DNA of 11,552 nucleotides. Source: Nitriliruptoraceae bacterium. GTDB taxonomy: Bacteria; Actinomycetota; Nitriliruptoria; Nitriliruptorales; Nitriliruptoraceae. The notes beneath the pieces are model-generated. The model worked only from the letters and a program-made list of their open reading frames with translations. It was not told the DNA's origin and made no database searches. Of this stretch, positions 1 through 6,545 are shown piece by piece; position 1 is the stretch's first letter, and each line of letters opens with the position of its first letter. The stretch covers positions 1-11,552 of the forward strand of contig SKTG01000217.1 in the NCBI GenBank assembly GCA_007118045.1, written 5' to 3'. The translations under genes and the position numbers were made by a program.

Positions 1-269
1 ACCTCGCGGCGGAGCCGGGCGCCGTCGAACAGCCGCAAGGCCAGCTTCGCGGCCCACCACAGCGCCTGCGGGATACGGGTGATGTCCACGCCCTCCGCCA
101 GGACGTGGTCGGGCGGGCGCACCCCGAGCTCCTCGCGCAGCCCCACCGACAGCGCGCCGTGCTGCCCCGAGTCGATCAGCCGGTAGGGGACACCTCGCTG
201 GTCCATGAGGCGGAGCAACGGCGCGGTCTTGATGTACTGGGCCTTGGTGCCCAGGAAGACGTGGATCAC
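1..269 (-). CDS. UDP-N-acetylglucosamine 2-epimerase-like protein, N-terminal part (runs off left edge)
   Basis: Reading the minus strand from a GTG at 269 gives an open frame of 89 complete codons that leaves the window at base 1. It begins MIHVFLGTKAQYIKTAPLLR, followed by RLIDSGQHGALS and RPPDHVL. The short hydrophobic strand, the GTKAQ turn, the KTAPLLR helix and the SGQH motif match the N-terminal GT-B-like fold of UDP-GlcNAc 2-epimerases (WecB/MnaA family, where the turn is usually GTRPE). Family members interconvert UDP-GlcNAc and UDP-ManNAc in the cytoplasm for surface-glycan synthesis. A GAGG sequence lies about seven bases before the GTG. The gene starts 43 bases after the glycosyltransferase stop on the same strand, so co-transcription is likely. 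The GTKAQ variant leaves the exact substrate open, and the catalytic C-terminal half is not visible. Confidence 0.72.
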   Translation of the reverse strand, partial: MIHVFLGTKAQYIKTAPLLRLMDQRGVPYRLIDSGQHGALSVGLREELGVRPPDHVLAEGVDITRIPQALWWAAKLALRLFDGARLRRE

Positions 270-312
270 GCGGACCTCACTACGAGCGTCGGGGAGCCGA
301 GGTCGGCCGCGC

Positions 313-1353
313 TCAGCCCCCCTCGTCGTTCGCGCCGGGCGGCTTCGAGACGCGCACGACGAGGTCGGCGAGCAGCCCGATCGAGACGACCTGGAACGCC
401 GCGAACAGGATCAGCAGCGTGTTCGTCGCGATCCGCAGGTCCTTGGTGACCATGTCGAAACCGAGCTTGCCGAGCCCGAAGCCCAGCAACAGCAGCCCGA
501 CGGGCATGAACACCCGCAAGGGCTCGTAGCTCAGCACCATGCGCACGACCTGCAGCAGGTAGCGACGGGTGTCCTGGTACCAGTGGAACTTCGACCGGCC
601 TTTGCGTTCGCCGTACTCGATCGGGACGTAGACGACGCTCAGGCCGTCGGCCAGGAACGACATCGTCATCGTGGTCACGCACGAGAAGCCGTTCGGCAGA
701 CGGTCGAGGTAGCGCGCCGCCCGGTTGCGTCGGAACGCCCGGAACCCCGAGTTGAGGTCGGGGATCGGTGTCTGGACCAGGTACTGCGCCAAGCGCCGGA
801 TCGCCCACTTCGCGGGGACCCGCAGCGCCTTGTTCGTGCCCTCCTCGGAGTCGCGCGCACCAACCACCTGGTCGTGCTCGCCCAACTGGTCGACGAGCTC
901 GGCGATCTGGTGGTTCGGGTAGGTCATGTCGACGTCGGTCCAGACCACGATGCGGCCACGTGCGCGCCGTGTCCCGGTGCGTCGAGCACCCCCCGACCCG
1001 AGGTTGCGCAGGTGCTCGATCAACGTGATGCGGGGTTCGCGCTCCGCCGCGTCCCGCAGCACCTCGCGGGTCCCGTCGCTGGAGCCGTCGTCGACCGCGA
1101 CGATCTCCCAGGTGTAGGAGCTGTCCTCCATGCCCCGGATGATGCGATCGAGTTCCTCGGCGACGTGGCCGGCCTCGTTATAGGTCGGGAGCACGATCGA
1201 GACATCGGGTCGAGCGGCCGCTTCGTCGCCGCCGTCAACCGAGTCGGCGGCTCCGACGCCGGTCTGGCGGTCAGCCGCTCGCTCGTCGGCATCGGGGCGC
1301 CGGGGCCGCGTGACGTCCGTCGAGGCGGCGCCGCCGGCGATGTCGGTGCTCAC
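313..1353 (-). CDS. Family 2 glycosyltransferase with C-terminal membrane segments (polyprenyl-phosphate sugar transferase type)
   Basis: This 346-residue protein has a GT-A glycosyltransferase family 2 domain. DVSIVLPTYNE is at 50-60, the nucleotide-binding VDDGSSDGT ends at 95, and the metal-binding DVD is at 140-142 in WTDVDMTYPN. Further on come DLNSGFRAFRR and the GRSKFHWYQDTRRYL segment, typical of dolichyl/undecaprenyl-phosphate sugar transferases. Two hydrophobic helices close the protein (around VGLLLLGFGLG and NTLLILFAAFQVVSIGLLADL), so it should sit at the inner face of the membrane and load a sugar on a lipid carrier; the sugar is not predictable. The first 48 residues are Asp/Ala-rich and probably disordered. 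GTG at 1353 is the only usable start in frame downstream of 1611. It overlaps by four bases the stop of a 12-codon leader ORF that has the better ribosome-binding site. The epimerase gene follows on the same strand. Confidence 0.85.
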   Translation of the reverse strand: MSTDIAGGAASTDVTRPRRPDADERAADRQTGVGAADSVDGGDEAAARPDVSIVLPTYNEAGHVAEELDRIIRGMEDSSYTWEIVAVDDGSSDGTREVLRDAAEREPRITLIEHLRNLGSGGARRTGTRRARGRIVVWTDVDMTYPNHQIAELVDQLGEHDQVVGARDSEEGTNKALRVPAKWAIRRLAQYLVQTPIPDLNSGFRAFRRNRAARYLDRLPNGFSCVTTMTMSFLADGLSVVYVPIEYGERKGRSKFHWYQDTRRYLLQVVRMVLSYEPLRVFMPVGLLLLGFGLGKLGFDMVTKDLRIATNTLLILFAAFQVVSIGLLADLVVRVSKPPGANDEGG

Positions 1354-1388
1354 CGGCCTGAGCCGCCGGCGGCGATGACGGTGTCCAT
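1350..1388 (-). CDS. Possible 12-codon leader ORF translationally coupled to the glycosyltransferase
   Basis: An ATG at 1388 opens a frame MDTVIAAGGSGR followed by TGA. A good ribosome-binding site, GAGGAAGCTC, lies directly before the ATG. The TGA overlaps the GTG start of the glycosyltransferase as GTGA, the usual coupling arrangement. The glycosyltransferase GTG itself has only a weak upstream purine stretch, so ribosomes may reach it by terminating here. The peptide resembles the first residues of nucleotidyltransferases (AAGGSG), which may be chance. Whether it is translated cannot be told from sequence. Confidence 0.4.
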   Translation of the reverse strand: MDTVIAAGGSGR

Positions 1389-1532
1389 GAGCTTCCTCGG
1401 TGAGCCGCCGGGCTGAGGTCGCCGGCAGGTCGCGCAGCTCCGCGCGGGCTGGGTCCGGCTTGCGGATCGAGTCTAACGGTGGCGACCCCACGTGCCGATG
1501 CAACGAGGCACGGCGGCGAACCCTGGGGAACC

Positions 1533-1594
1533 CCACATGGTGTGCCGCCGACTGGGGATCCACGGGCGGGACACCACATGGTGTGTGTCTCGCC
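1533..1594. repeat. Two direct copies of CCACATGGTGTG, the second inside a 30-base inverted repeat
   Basis: CCACATGGTGTG occurs at 1533-1544 and again at 1574-1585, a period of 41 bases or about four helical turns. Each copy has a CTGGGGAaCC/CTGGGGAtCC box upstream (near 1523 and 1552). The second copy sits in an inverted repeat with arms GGCGGGACAC (1565-1574) and GTGTCTCGCC (1585-1594); the single mismatch is a G-T pair. A CCCCACGTGCCG sequence near 1486 resembles the left repeat. The arrangement fits a pair of protein-binding sites controlling one or both divergent genes; the regulator is unknown. Confidence 0.5.
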
Positions 1595-1670
1595 CCCGAC
1601 CTCCCGAACACGTTCCACGACGCCCGAAAGTTCCGAGCGCGGCCCTGACACGCACGAGCCGCACGCTCGG

Positions 1671-1698
1671 TTGCAGCCCGACCGACGCTACCTAGCTT
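1671..1698 (+). promoter_or_regulatory. Candidate promoter of the M23 peptidase gene
   Basis: TTGCAG (1671-1676) and TAGCTT (1693-1698) are separated by 16 bases, matching the housekeeping-sigma pattern of actinobacteria (TTGnnn, TAnnnT). It would give a 5' leader of roughly 135 bases. The hexamers are short and this is a pattern match only. Confidence 0.33.
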
Positions 1699-1842
1699 CC
1701 GCCGCTGGTCCGGTGACCACGACCAGGTTCGGGAGCCGGCGAACGGCAGCGCGCCGTCATCTCACTCGCCGACCGCTCCCACGCTCCCGCACCCGCCCGA
1801 CTCGTGCCCGCCCCGTACCCACCCCCTCCGGAAGGTCGACAC

Positions 1843-3018
1843 GTGCTCCAACGCTGCCTCGCCCTGACCGCCGCGCTCCTGCTGATCCCCGCACTCTCAG
1901 CGACGCCCGCGGCGGCGCATCACGATGGCGGGATCATCGACCTGACCTATCCGGTGGCCGATCCCGAGGGTCGCACGTCGTTCATCGACGACTTCCGGCA
2001 CTCGCGGGGGGAGCGCATCCACGGCGCCACCGACATCATGGGGCCCAAGCACCTGCGGATCCACGCCGCGGTGGGCGGCACCGTCAGCTTCACGCCGTAC
2101 CCGGAGCCCTCCTACGGCTGGCTGCTGTCCATCAACGGCGACGACGGGCACATGTACCGCTACCTCCATCTGAACAACGACGCCCGCGACGGCAGCGGCC
2201 GGGCCAGCCTCGAGGAGACGTTCGCCCCGAAGATCGCCGAGGCGATCCGAGCGAAGGGCACCACCCTGCAGGCGAGCGACGGCATCCGGGTCGTGCGAGG
2301 CGAGCACATCGCCTACCTGGGCGACTCCGGCGCCGAGTGGGCACCACCCCACCTGCATTTCGAGATCTTCGCCCAGCACTCGCAGAACTCGACGCGCATC
2401 AACCCGTACGAGAGCCTGCGATCCGCGCTTCAGCGAGGTGACGTTCCCGGTGCCGCCTTCCCCCAGTCCGAAGCCGGCTTCGTGGACGTCGACCCGAACG
2501 GCGCTCACGGTGCCGCGATCGATCGTCTGGTCTCCGCCGGCGTGCTCGTCGGGTGTGGCCCGGACCGCTACTGCCCGAACGATCCGCTCATGCGCGGCCA
2601 CCTCGCCACCGCTATCGCGGTCGTGCTCGACCTGCCCGACGGTGACGGCACGCGGTTCGACGATGTCGACGCGAACCACCCGTACGCAGCGGAGATCGGG
2701 GCGGTCGCCGACGCGAGGATCCTCACCGGCTACGGCAACGGTCGGTTCGGCGCCGACCGTCCCCTGAGCCGTGAGCAGCTCGCGTCCGTCCTGGTGGACG
2801 CCTTCCGACTCGACTCGGGCTCGGTTACGGGGGCCACCGCAGCCGAACGGTTCACCGATGTCTCGCCGAACGGCGCCCACGCACACAACATCGCGATCAC
2901 GCACGCCAAGGGCCTGACCGTCGGCTGCGGCGACCGCACCCGTTACTGCGGCCGTCAGGACGTCACGCGAGGCCAGATCGCGTCGTTCCTCGAGAACGGG
3001 ATCGCGGCTGCGCGCTGA
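1843..3018 (+). CDS. Secreted M23-family metallopeptidase with three C-terminal SLH repeats
   Basis: The 391-residue protein starts with a Sec signal peptide (MLQRCLALTAALLLIPALSA then TPAAA, likely cut near residue 25). Residues about 30-180 form an M23 (LytM/lysostaphin-like) peptidase domain, with zinc ligands visible as H60xxxD64 (HGATD) and H170-L-H172 (PPHLHFE), plus H109 in YLHL. M23 enzymes cut peptide cross-links in peptidoglycan. Three SLH-type repeats follow at about 212-265, 271-325 and 336-391. Repeats one and three carry a C-x5-C pair (CGPDRYC, CGDRTRYC), possibly disulfides outside the cell. SLH repeats normally anchor proteins to the wall or S-layer. GTG at 1843 is chosen because GGAAGG lies seven bases before it and the signal peptide follows at once; an in-frame GTG at 1804 would add a proline-rich stretch before the signal. 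The gene is alone, diverges from the glycan genes and converges on the next gene. Confidence 0.88.
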   Translation: MLQRCLALTAALLLIPALSATPAAAHHDGGIIDLTYPVADPEGRTSFIDDFRHSRGERIHGATDIMGPKHLRIHAAVGGTVSFTPYPEPSYGWLLSINGDDGHMYRYLHLNNDARDGSGRASLEETFAPKIAEAIRAKGTTLQASDGIRVVRGEHIAYLGDSGAEWAPPHLHFEIFAQHSQNSTRINPYESLRSALQRGDVPGAAFPQSEAGFVDVDPNGAHGAAIDRLVSAGVLVGCGPDRYCPNDPLMRGHLATAIAVVLDLPDGDGTRFDDVDANHPYAAEIGAVADARILTGYGNGRFGADRPLSREQLASVLVDAFRLDSGSVTGATAAERFTDVSPNGAHAHNIAITHAKGLTVGCGDRTRYCGRQDVTRGQIASFLENGIAAAR

Positions 3019-3046
3019 GCACGATCGTCGGGCCGCCCCTCCGTGG

Positions 3047-3067
3047 GGCCGGGGTGGGTACCCGGCC
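3047..3067. terminator. Hairpin between converging genes, probable bidirectional terminator
   Basis: GGCCGGG (3047-3053), a seven-base loop and CCCGGCC (3061-3067) form a perfect seven-pair GC stem. It lies 28 bases past the M23 stop and 14 bases from the stop of the converging gene. A weaker CCCC/GGGG stem overlaps on its left (3036-3048). There is no T-run, which is common for terminators in high-GC actinobacteria. Confidence 0.5.
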
Positions 3068-3081
3068 ATGGAACATGTGGC

Positions 3082-4038
3082 TCACGCCCCGCGATCCTCG
3101 GAAGCATCGAGGTCCGCCGCCGCGGGCAGCAGGTCGCGCACGCCCAACATCAGCGCAAGGGGGGCGGTCGCACCCAAACCGATGATCCTCGCGACGGCCG
3201 TGGCCGCGAACGCCCCGGCGGCGGACAACGCCACGGCCGGTGCGAGCAGCGCGGACAGCAGCTCCGCGAGCCCGAGGCCGGACGGGAACACGCCCGCCGC
3301 TGCCGCGAGCGGTGACGCCGCACCGAGCACCAGCGCCTGAGCGGGCACGACCGCGATCCCGAGCCCGAGCAACACCCCGTACAGCCGTGCCGCGTGGATC
3401 AGCGTCGTGACCACCTCGACGACGACCAGCTGGACCACGGGAGCCCATGCCCAGCGCGTCGCCATCGGCCGGAGCAGCGCCAGGGACACCACGACACCGA
3501 GGCCGCCGACCCCGAGGCCGATCGCACCCAGGACGGGAGCACGCGTGAGGGCCGCCGCCCCGGCGACCGCGATCGCGATCGCGACCCACACGAGCGCCGC
3601 GACCACGTTCACCCCGGTGGCGCGAGGCACGGTGCTCCCCGCGGACCGGAGCGCGTGGACACGCACCAGCGCGCCACCGGGCAGCGGCAGCACGTTCGCT
3701 GCGGTGGCCACCACGACCACCCGGGTCGCCGCCCACCACGACAGTTCGGGCGGAAGCGGCCTCGTGGCGTCCAGACAGCGGCCCATGGCACGCAGCTCCG
3801 CCGCGTTCGTCACGATCGTGGCCGGGGTGCCGAGCACGGCGACCAGGACCAGAGGCCACCAACGGATCGTCGCCGGGTCCAGGTCGAGCTCGCGGACGGA
3901 CACGACGACGCCGCCGACGAACAAGCTCAGCGCCAGGAGCAGGATCACCCCGCGCCAGCGTGGCGGCGGGGTCCGCCAGCGGCCGAGCCATGCCAAGAGC
4001 CGCGTCACCGCTGTCGAACGCGGGTCGGGCTCGCTCAC
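3082..4038 (-). CDS. Polytopic membrane protein of the lysylphosphatidylglycerol-synthase TM / UPF0104 flippase-like family
   Basis: The 318-residue protein is almost wholly hydrophobic after residue 30, with about eight membrane helices by eye. Two landmarks of the LPG-synthase TM family (AglD/MprF flippase domain) are present: the PGGALVRVHALRSAG loop near 120 (family: PGGxGExxRxxxLR) and FPSGLGLAELLSALLAP from 251 (family: PxGLGxxE). Members move or shield lipids or polyprenyl-linked sugars in the membrane. Only the TM domain is present; there is no aminoacyl-transferase (DUF2156) part, so lysyl-lipid synthesis is not expected. GTG at 4038 is chosen for the GAGGGAAG about nine bases upstream and because residues further up (open back to 4488) are Arg/Pro-rich. 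It stands alone, converging with the M23 gene. A 28-base inverted repeat lies 31-58 bases before its start and may control it. A link to the glycan genes near the left edge is plausible but not shown. Confidence 0.66.
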   Translation of the reverse strand: MSEPDPRSTAVTRLLAWLGRWRTPPPRWRGVILLLALSLFVGGVVVSVRELDLDPATIRWWPLVLVAVLGTPATIVTNAAELRAMGRCLDATRPLPPELSWWAATRVVVVATAANVLPLPGGALVRVHALRSAGSTVPRATGVNVVAALVWVAIAIAVAGAAALTRAPVLGAIGLGVGGLGVVVSLALLRPMATRWAWAPVVQLVVVEVVTTLIHAARLYGVLLGLGIAVVPAQALVLGAASPLAAAAGVFPSGLGLAELLSALLAPAVALSAAGAFAATAVARIIGLGATAPLALMLGVRDLLPAAADLDASEDRGA

Positions 4039-4068
4039 GGCGGGTCTTCCCTCGACTGGCTCCCTCGG

Positions 4069-4096
4069 CTGGCTGTGACCGGCCGGTCGCAGCCAG
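4069..4096. repeat. 28-base near-perfect inverted repeat upstream of the flippase-like gene
   Basis: Arm CTGGCTG (4069-4075) pairs with CAGCCAG (4090-4096), and the inner GACCGG (4077-4082) with CCGGTC (4083-4088). The only break is a T opposite a G at 4076/4089, which in RNA would be a U-G pair. It lies 31-58 bases before the GTG at 4038, a typical place for a repressor operator or a 5'-leader hairpin. There is no T-run, so a terminator is less likely. Confidence 0.55.
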
Positions 4097-4539
4097 GACG
4101 TCGGCCGCGCGGGCTCGACGTCGCCACCGATCCGGTGCGGCCACGCGGAGCGAGGGAGAGCCGCTCGACCCGCGCTGTGATCGGCCTCGGGAGCGTACTC
4201 ACGGGGCGTACCCGCCCCCAGCCTCCTGCCCGGGTCGATAGGACGACAGGGGACGTCGTCGTCCGCTCCTTCGCGCCGACCTGGCCGCATCGATGCGAGA
4301 CCGGCTACTGCCGGGTGTACCGGTCCTCGCGCCGGCTCCGCCGATGCTCGACACCGGGCACGGGCTCGGACCGCCCCCGTTGCCGGTACGGCGGGGGTCG
4401 GTCGACGTCGGATGGGATCGTCCCCACGGTGTCGGCGGACCTCTGCCGGAAGCGCGAGCGGACTTCTCCACAGCTTCGTGAGCAACACCTCCAGCGAACG
4501 CGGGTACCGGATTTACGATGCCTCCAACGCCATAGCGAT

Positions 4540-4565
4540 GACTCACGACGACGACTCACGACGAC
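4540..4565. repeat. 13-base tandem duplication
   Basis: GACTCACGACGAC occurs twice in direct succession (4540-4552 and 4553-4565). The adjoining CGACGACGCGAGAGT recurs about 48 bases on, ending near 4621, so a small local duplication is likely. Its function is unknown. Confidence 0.6.
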
Positions 4566-4671
4566 GCGAGAGTGGAGGGCAGCGGTGGAACCCCGGGGAG
4601 ACTGGTCGACGACGCGAGAGTCGACCTCGCCCGTCACGACCCGGTCCTCCTGGAGGTCGTTCGCTGCTGCA

Positions 4672-4698
4672 GCCGACGGGGCCGACGGGGCCGACAGG
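4672..4698. repeat. Nine-base tandem repeat (GCCGACGGG)
   Basis: GCCGACGGG at 4672-4680 and 4681-4689 is followed by GCCGACAGG at 4690-4698. In the frame of the HNH protein it reads Ala-Asp-Gly repeats; in another frame it reads Thr-Gly-Pro repeats. It could be slippage-prone. Confidence 0.55.
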
Positions 4699-4851
4699 GC
4701 CGGGTCCGGGTTGCGTCGCCGCGGCGGCCGGTGCCACGTCGTACCTGGCGGGCTGGCTGTCCGGTCAGCGCGTGAGGGCGGGGGCGGGTGGCAGCCCTCC
4801 CTGGCCGACACGTCCCAGCCGTCCACCTCGGCGGTCGCGGTCTCCGGCACC

Positions 4852-6261
4852 GTGACCGAGGACCAGGCGGATGTGGTCTCTGGGCCGAACGGTGCGGCCA
4901 CGAAGGGCCGGGCCGACGCTGACACGGGTGCCGCGGCTGGCGCGTCGGCGGCGACGCTCGGGACCGATGATGGGGTGCTGGTCGAGCCGCTCGAACGGCT
5001 CGACGGGGCGGTGTCGCAGGTGGCGGGTCTCGATCTCGACGCGTTCTCGGATCAGGGGCTCCGGGAGCTGCTGCGACGCCTGCAGCCCCAGATGGACCGC
5101 CTCGCGGCGGTACGGAGCCGGGTCGCGGGTGATCTGTCGGCACGTGCGGTCGCCGCCGCACCCAGGGGTCGGGAGGCCAGTGCGGCCCGTGAGCCGCAAC
5201 GCTTCCTCGCCGACGAGCTCAACCTCTCCCCGTCGGAGGCGAAGAACGCGGCCGAGACGGGCCGGCGGCTGCGGGAGACCCCGGACACCGCGGAGCGGTT
5301 CGGTACGGGTCGGATCAGCCAGGGCCACGCGAAGGTCATCACCGACACGCTCGGCCAGGTCGACCCGGCTCATCGTGATGAGCTGGAGGCGTTGCTGCTG
5401 GAGGCGGCCACGAAGGTCGATCCGGTCGAGCTCGGGCGGATCGCGCGGCGTGAGCTGGCCCGCCGCGACCCCGAGAGTGCGGAGGAGGCGGCCCGGCGCC
5501 GGCACGAGCGCCGGTCGGGGTCGGTGACCCAGGGTGCGGATGGTGGCGTGCATGTGCGCGCGAGCCTGTACGGGCTGGCTGGGGAGCGGGCGTTGACCGC
5601 GTTCATGGCCTTCCGCCGCCGCGACACCAGAGACGAACGCCGCTCCAACGCCCAGCAGGGCGCGGACGCCCTCGAGGCCATCTTCGACGCCGCCCTGCGC
5701 AGCGGGGACGCCCCGACCCAGCACGGCGTACGCCCGCACGTGCTGGTCACCGTCCCGTGGTCGCAGCTGGTCGCACAGGCCGGGGTGGCCGAGCTGGGGT
5801 TCACCGGTGCGGCCAGCCTGGCCGAGCTGCGCCCGTTGTTGGCCGACTGTGACCTGACCCGCATCGTCCTGGGCGCCGACTCGGTCCCCATCGAAGTGTC
5901 CAAGCGCACCCGCAACGTCCCTGCCGGGCTGTGGGCCGCGCTGGTCGCGCGTGATGGCGGATGTGCGTGGCCGGGCTGTGACGCGCCGCCGGCGTGGTGT
6001 CAAGCCGCCCACGGCAACACCCCCTACCACCGCGACGGCAAGCTCAAGCTGTCCGATGCGGCGCTGCTGTGCCTCCGGCACCACCGACGGTTCGACAACG
6101 GCCCCTGGAAACTCACCGTCGAGGGCACCCAGGTCACCTTCCACCGCACCGACCGCACCGACCGCACCACACAGCCCGACCGACCCGATCCACCCGCACG
6201 GCCACCCGATGAAGCTGGCGGCGACCGAGAACCTGGCGACCCCGACCGCGCACCGCCGTGA
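4852..6261 (+). CDS. DUF222 / HNH-nuclease domain protein (13E12 repeat type), start uncertain
   Basis: From GTG 4852 the protein has 469 residues. A helical DUF222 domain runs from about residue 43 (LEPLERLDGAV) through the LNLSPSEAKNAAETGRRLRE segment to about 290. A C-terminal HNH-like zinc domain follows: C371AWPGC376, W382-C-Q-A-A-H387, LLC407LRHH411. Such proteins are abundant, often multicopy, in actinobacteria; their job is not established, with nuclease or mobile-element roles proposed. Compared with the family as I recall it, several active-site positions differ: HH is AH at 386-387, the GG turn is DG at 395-396, the central Asn is Asp402, and the last His is replaced in FDNGPW. The tail is rich in Asp, Arg and Pro with Thr-Asp-Arg repeats. 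The start is unclear: GTG 4873 and GTG 4975 are alternatives. GTG 4585 has the best ribosome-binding site (GGAGG) but would add low-complexity sequence. The frame stays open back to 3394 only because it is antisense to another gene. Confidence 0.8.
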   Translation: MTEDQADVVSGPNGAATKGRADADTGAAAGASAATLGTDDGVLVEPLERLDGAVSQVAGLDLDAFSDQGLRELLRRLQPQMDRLAAVRSRVAGDLSARAVAAAPRGREASAAREPQRFLADELNLSPSEAKNAAETGRRLRETPDTAERFGTGRISQGHAKVITDTLGQVDPAHRDELEALLLEAATKVDPVELGRIARRELARRDPESAEEAARRRHERRSGSVTQGADGGVHVRASLYGLAGERALTAFMAFRRRDTRDERRSNAQQGADALEAIFDAALRSGDAPTQHGVRPHVLVTVPWSQLVAQAGVAELGFTGAASLAELRPLLADCDLTRIVLGADSVPIEVSKRTRNVPAGLWAALVARDGGCAWPGCDAPPAWCQAAHGNTPYHRDGKLKLSDAALLCLRHHRRFDNGPWKLTVEGTQVTFHRTDRTDRTTQPDRPDPPARPPDEAGGDREPGDPDRAPP

Positions 6262-6545
6262 CCTTCACCAACCGATCGCGCGCGGGGCGCGAGCGTGTCT
6301 CGCCGGTCCAGGAGCCCAGCGTGGACCCATGTCACCCACCAGGGCGGAGCGTGGCCGCGTCGCCATCGGCGAGCAGCGGGGGCGGACGGTCCGGCCGACC
6401 GAGCGCACCGCCGACGGTGACATGCGGAGAGTGCCTGCCCGGGCTTGTCGTCCGCCGCAGCGAGCGTATGGTCGAACGTTGGGCGTCCCGTCGGGCGGCG
6501 GCGCGCCGCAGATCGGGACATGACCGTGGACGGTCGGGGGAACGG
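6262..6545. other. Spacer upstream of the sigma-factor gene
   Basis: These 284 bases hold no recognisable gene. They carry a plausible promoter at 6445-6472. No hairpin strong enough to call a terminator for the HNH gene was seen. Confidence 0.45.
6445..6472 (+). promoter_or_regulatory. Candidate promoter of the SigG-like sigma factor gene
   Basis: TTGTCG (6445-6450) and TATGGT (6467-6472) are 16 bases apart, a good match to a housekeeping-type promoter. It would give a leader of about 65 bases before the ATG at 6546. This is a pattern match; an ECF-type autoregulated promoter was looked for by eye but not identified. Confidence 0.38.

Larger units (their letters stand above)
1389..1842. other. 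Divergent intergenic region between the glycosyltransferase and M23 peptidase genes
   Basis: No convincing gene lies in these 454 bases: open frames crossing it are Arg/Pro-rich, lack ribosome-binding sites and are probably chance. It must carry the start signals of both flanking genes. Towards the minus-strand gene there is a possible -10 TAGACT at 1475-1470, but no good -35 at the right distance. Towards the plus-strand gene there is a plausible promoter at 1671-1698. The middle holds two copies of a 12-base repeat and an imperfect 30-base palindrome, described separately. Confidence 0.6.
4039..4851. other. Long intergenic region (about 810 bases) between the flippase-like and HNH genes
   Basis: Open frames cross this region in several phases, but none has a believable start site, a family motif or coding-like composition. 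It is less uniformly GC-rich around 4470-4560. It contains a 28-base inverted repeat (4069-4096), a weaker bulged hairpin with CCCCC/GGGGG arms (4374-4397), a 13-base tandem duplication (4540-4565) and a 9-base tandem repeat (4672-4698). The right end may include the true N-terminus of the HNH protein, since its frame stays open through here. No tRNA or structured RNA was recognised. Confidence 0.5.

Noticed and set aside
205..1416. 403-codon plus-strand open frame across the glycosyltransferase
   Set aside because: It is antisense to a gene with clear GT2 motifs, and its translation has the His/Gln/Asp/Arg bias of reversed coding sequence with no domain.
1897..3069. 390-codon minus-strand open frame across the M23 peptidase gene
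   Set aside because: The plus-strand frame has a signal peptide, zinc motifs and SLH repeats. The opposite frame has none and is a by-product of high GC.
4374..4397. Hairpin with CCCCC/GGGGG and GCCG/CGGC arms
   Set aside because: The stem needs a three-base bulge and a three-base loop, sits in the middle of a GC-rich spacer, and is not placed at the end or start of a gene.
4199..4546. Possible 115-residue minus-strand protein in the long spacer
   Set aside because: The composition is Arg/Gly/Ser/Pro-rich, there is no ribosome-binding site before its start, and no motif or hydrophobic pattern is present.
3394..4850. Upstream half of a very long open frame continuous with the HNH protein
   Set aside because: From 3394 to 4038 it is the exact antisense of the flippase-like gene. 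Its translation is rich in Arg, Asp, His and Gln, as expected from a reversed GC-rich gene. Between 4039 and 4850 no start other than GTG 4585 has a ribosome-binding site.
6142..6168. Tandem nine-base units (GACCGCACC-like) at the end of the HNH gene
   Set aside because: These encode the Thr-Asp-Arg repeats of a disordered tail. Such short repeats are common at the ends of these genes and need no separate function.
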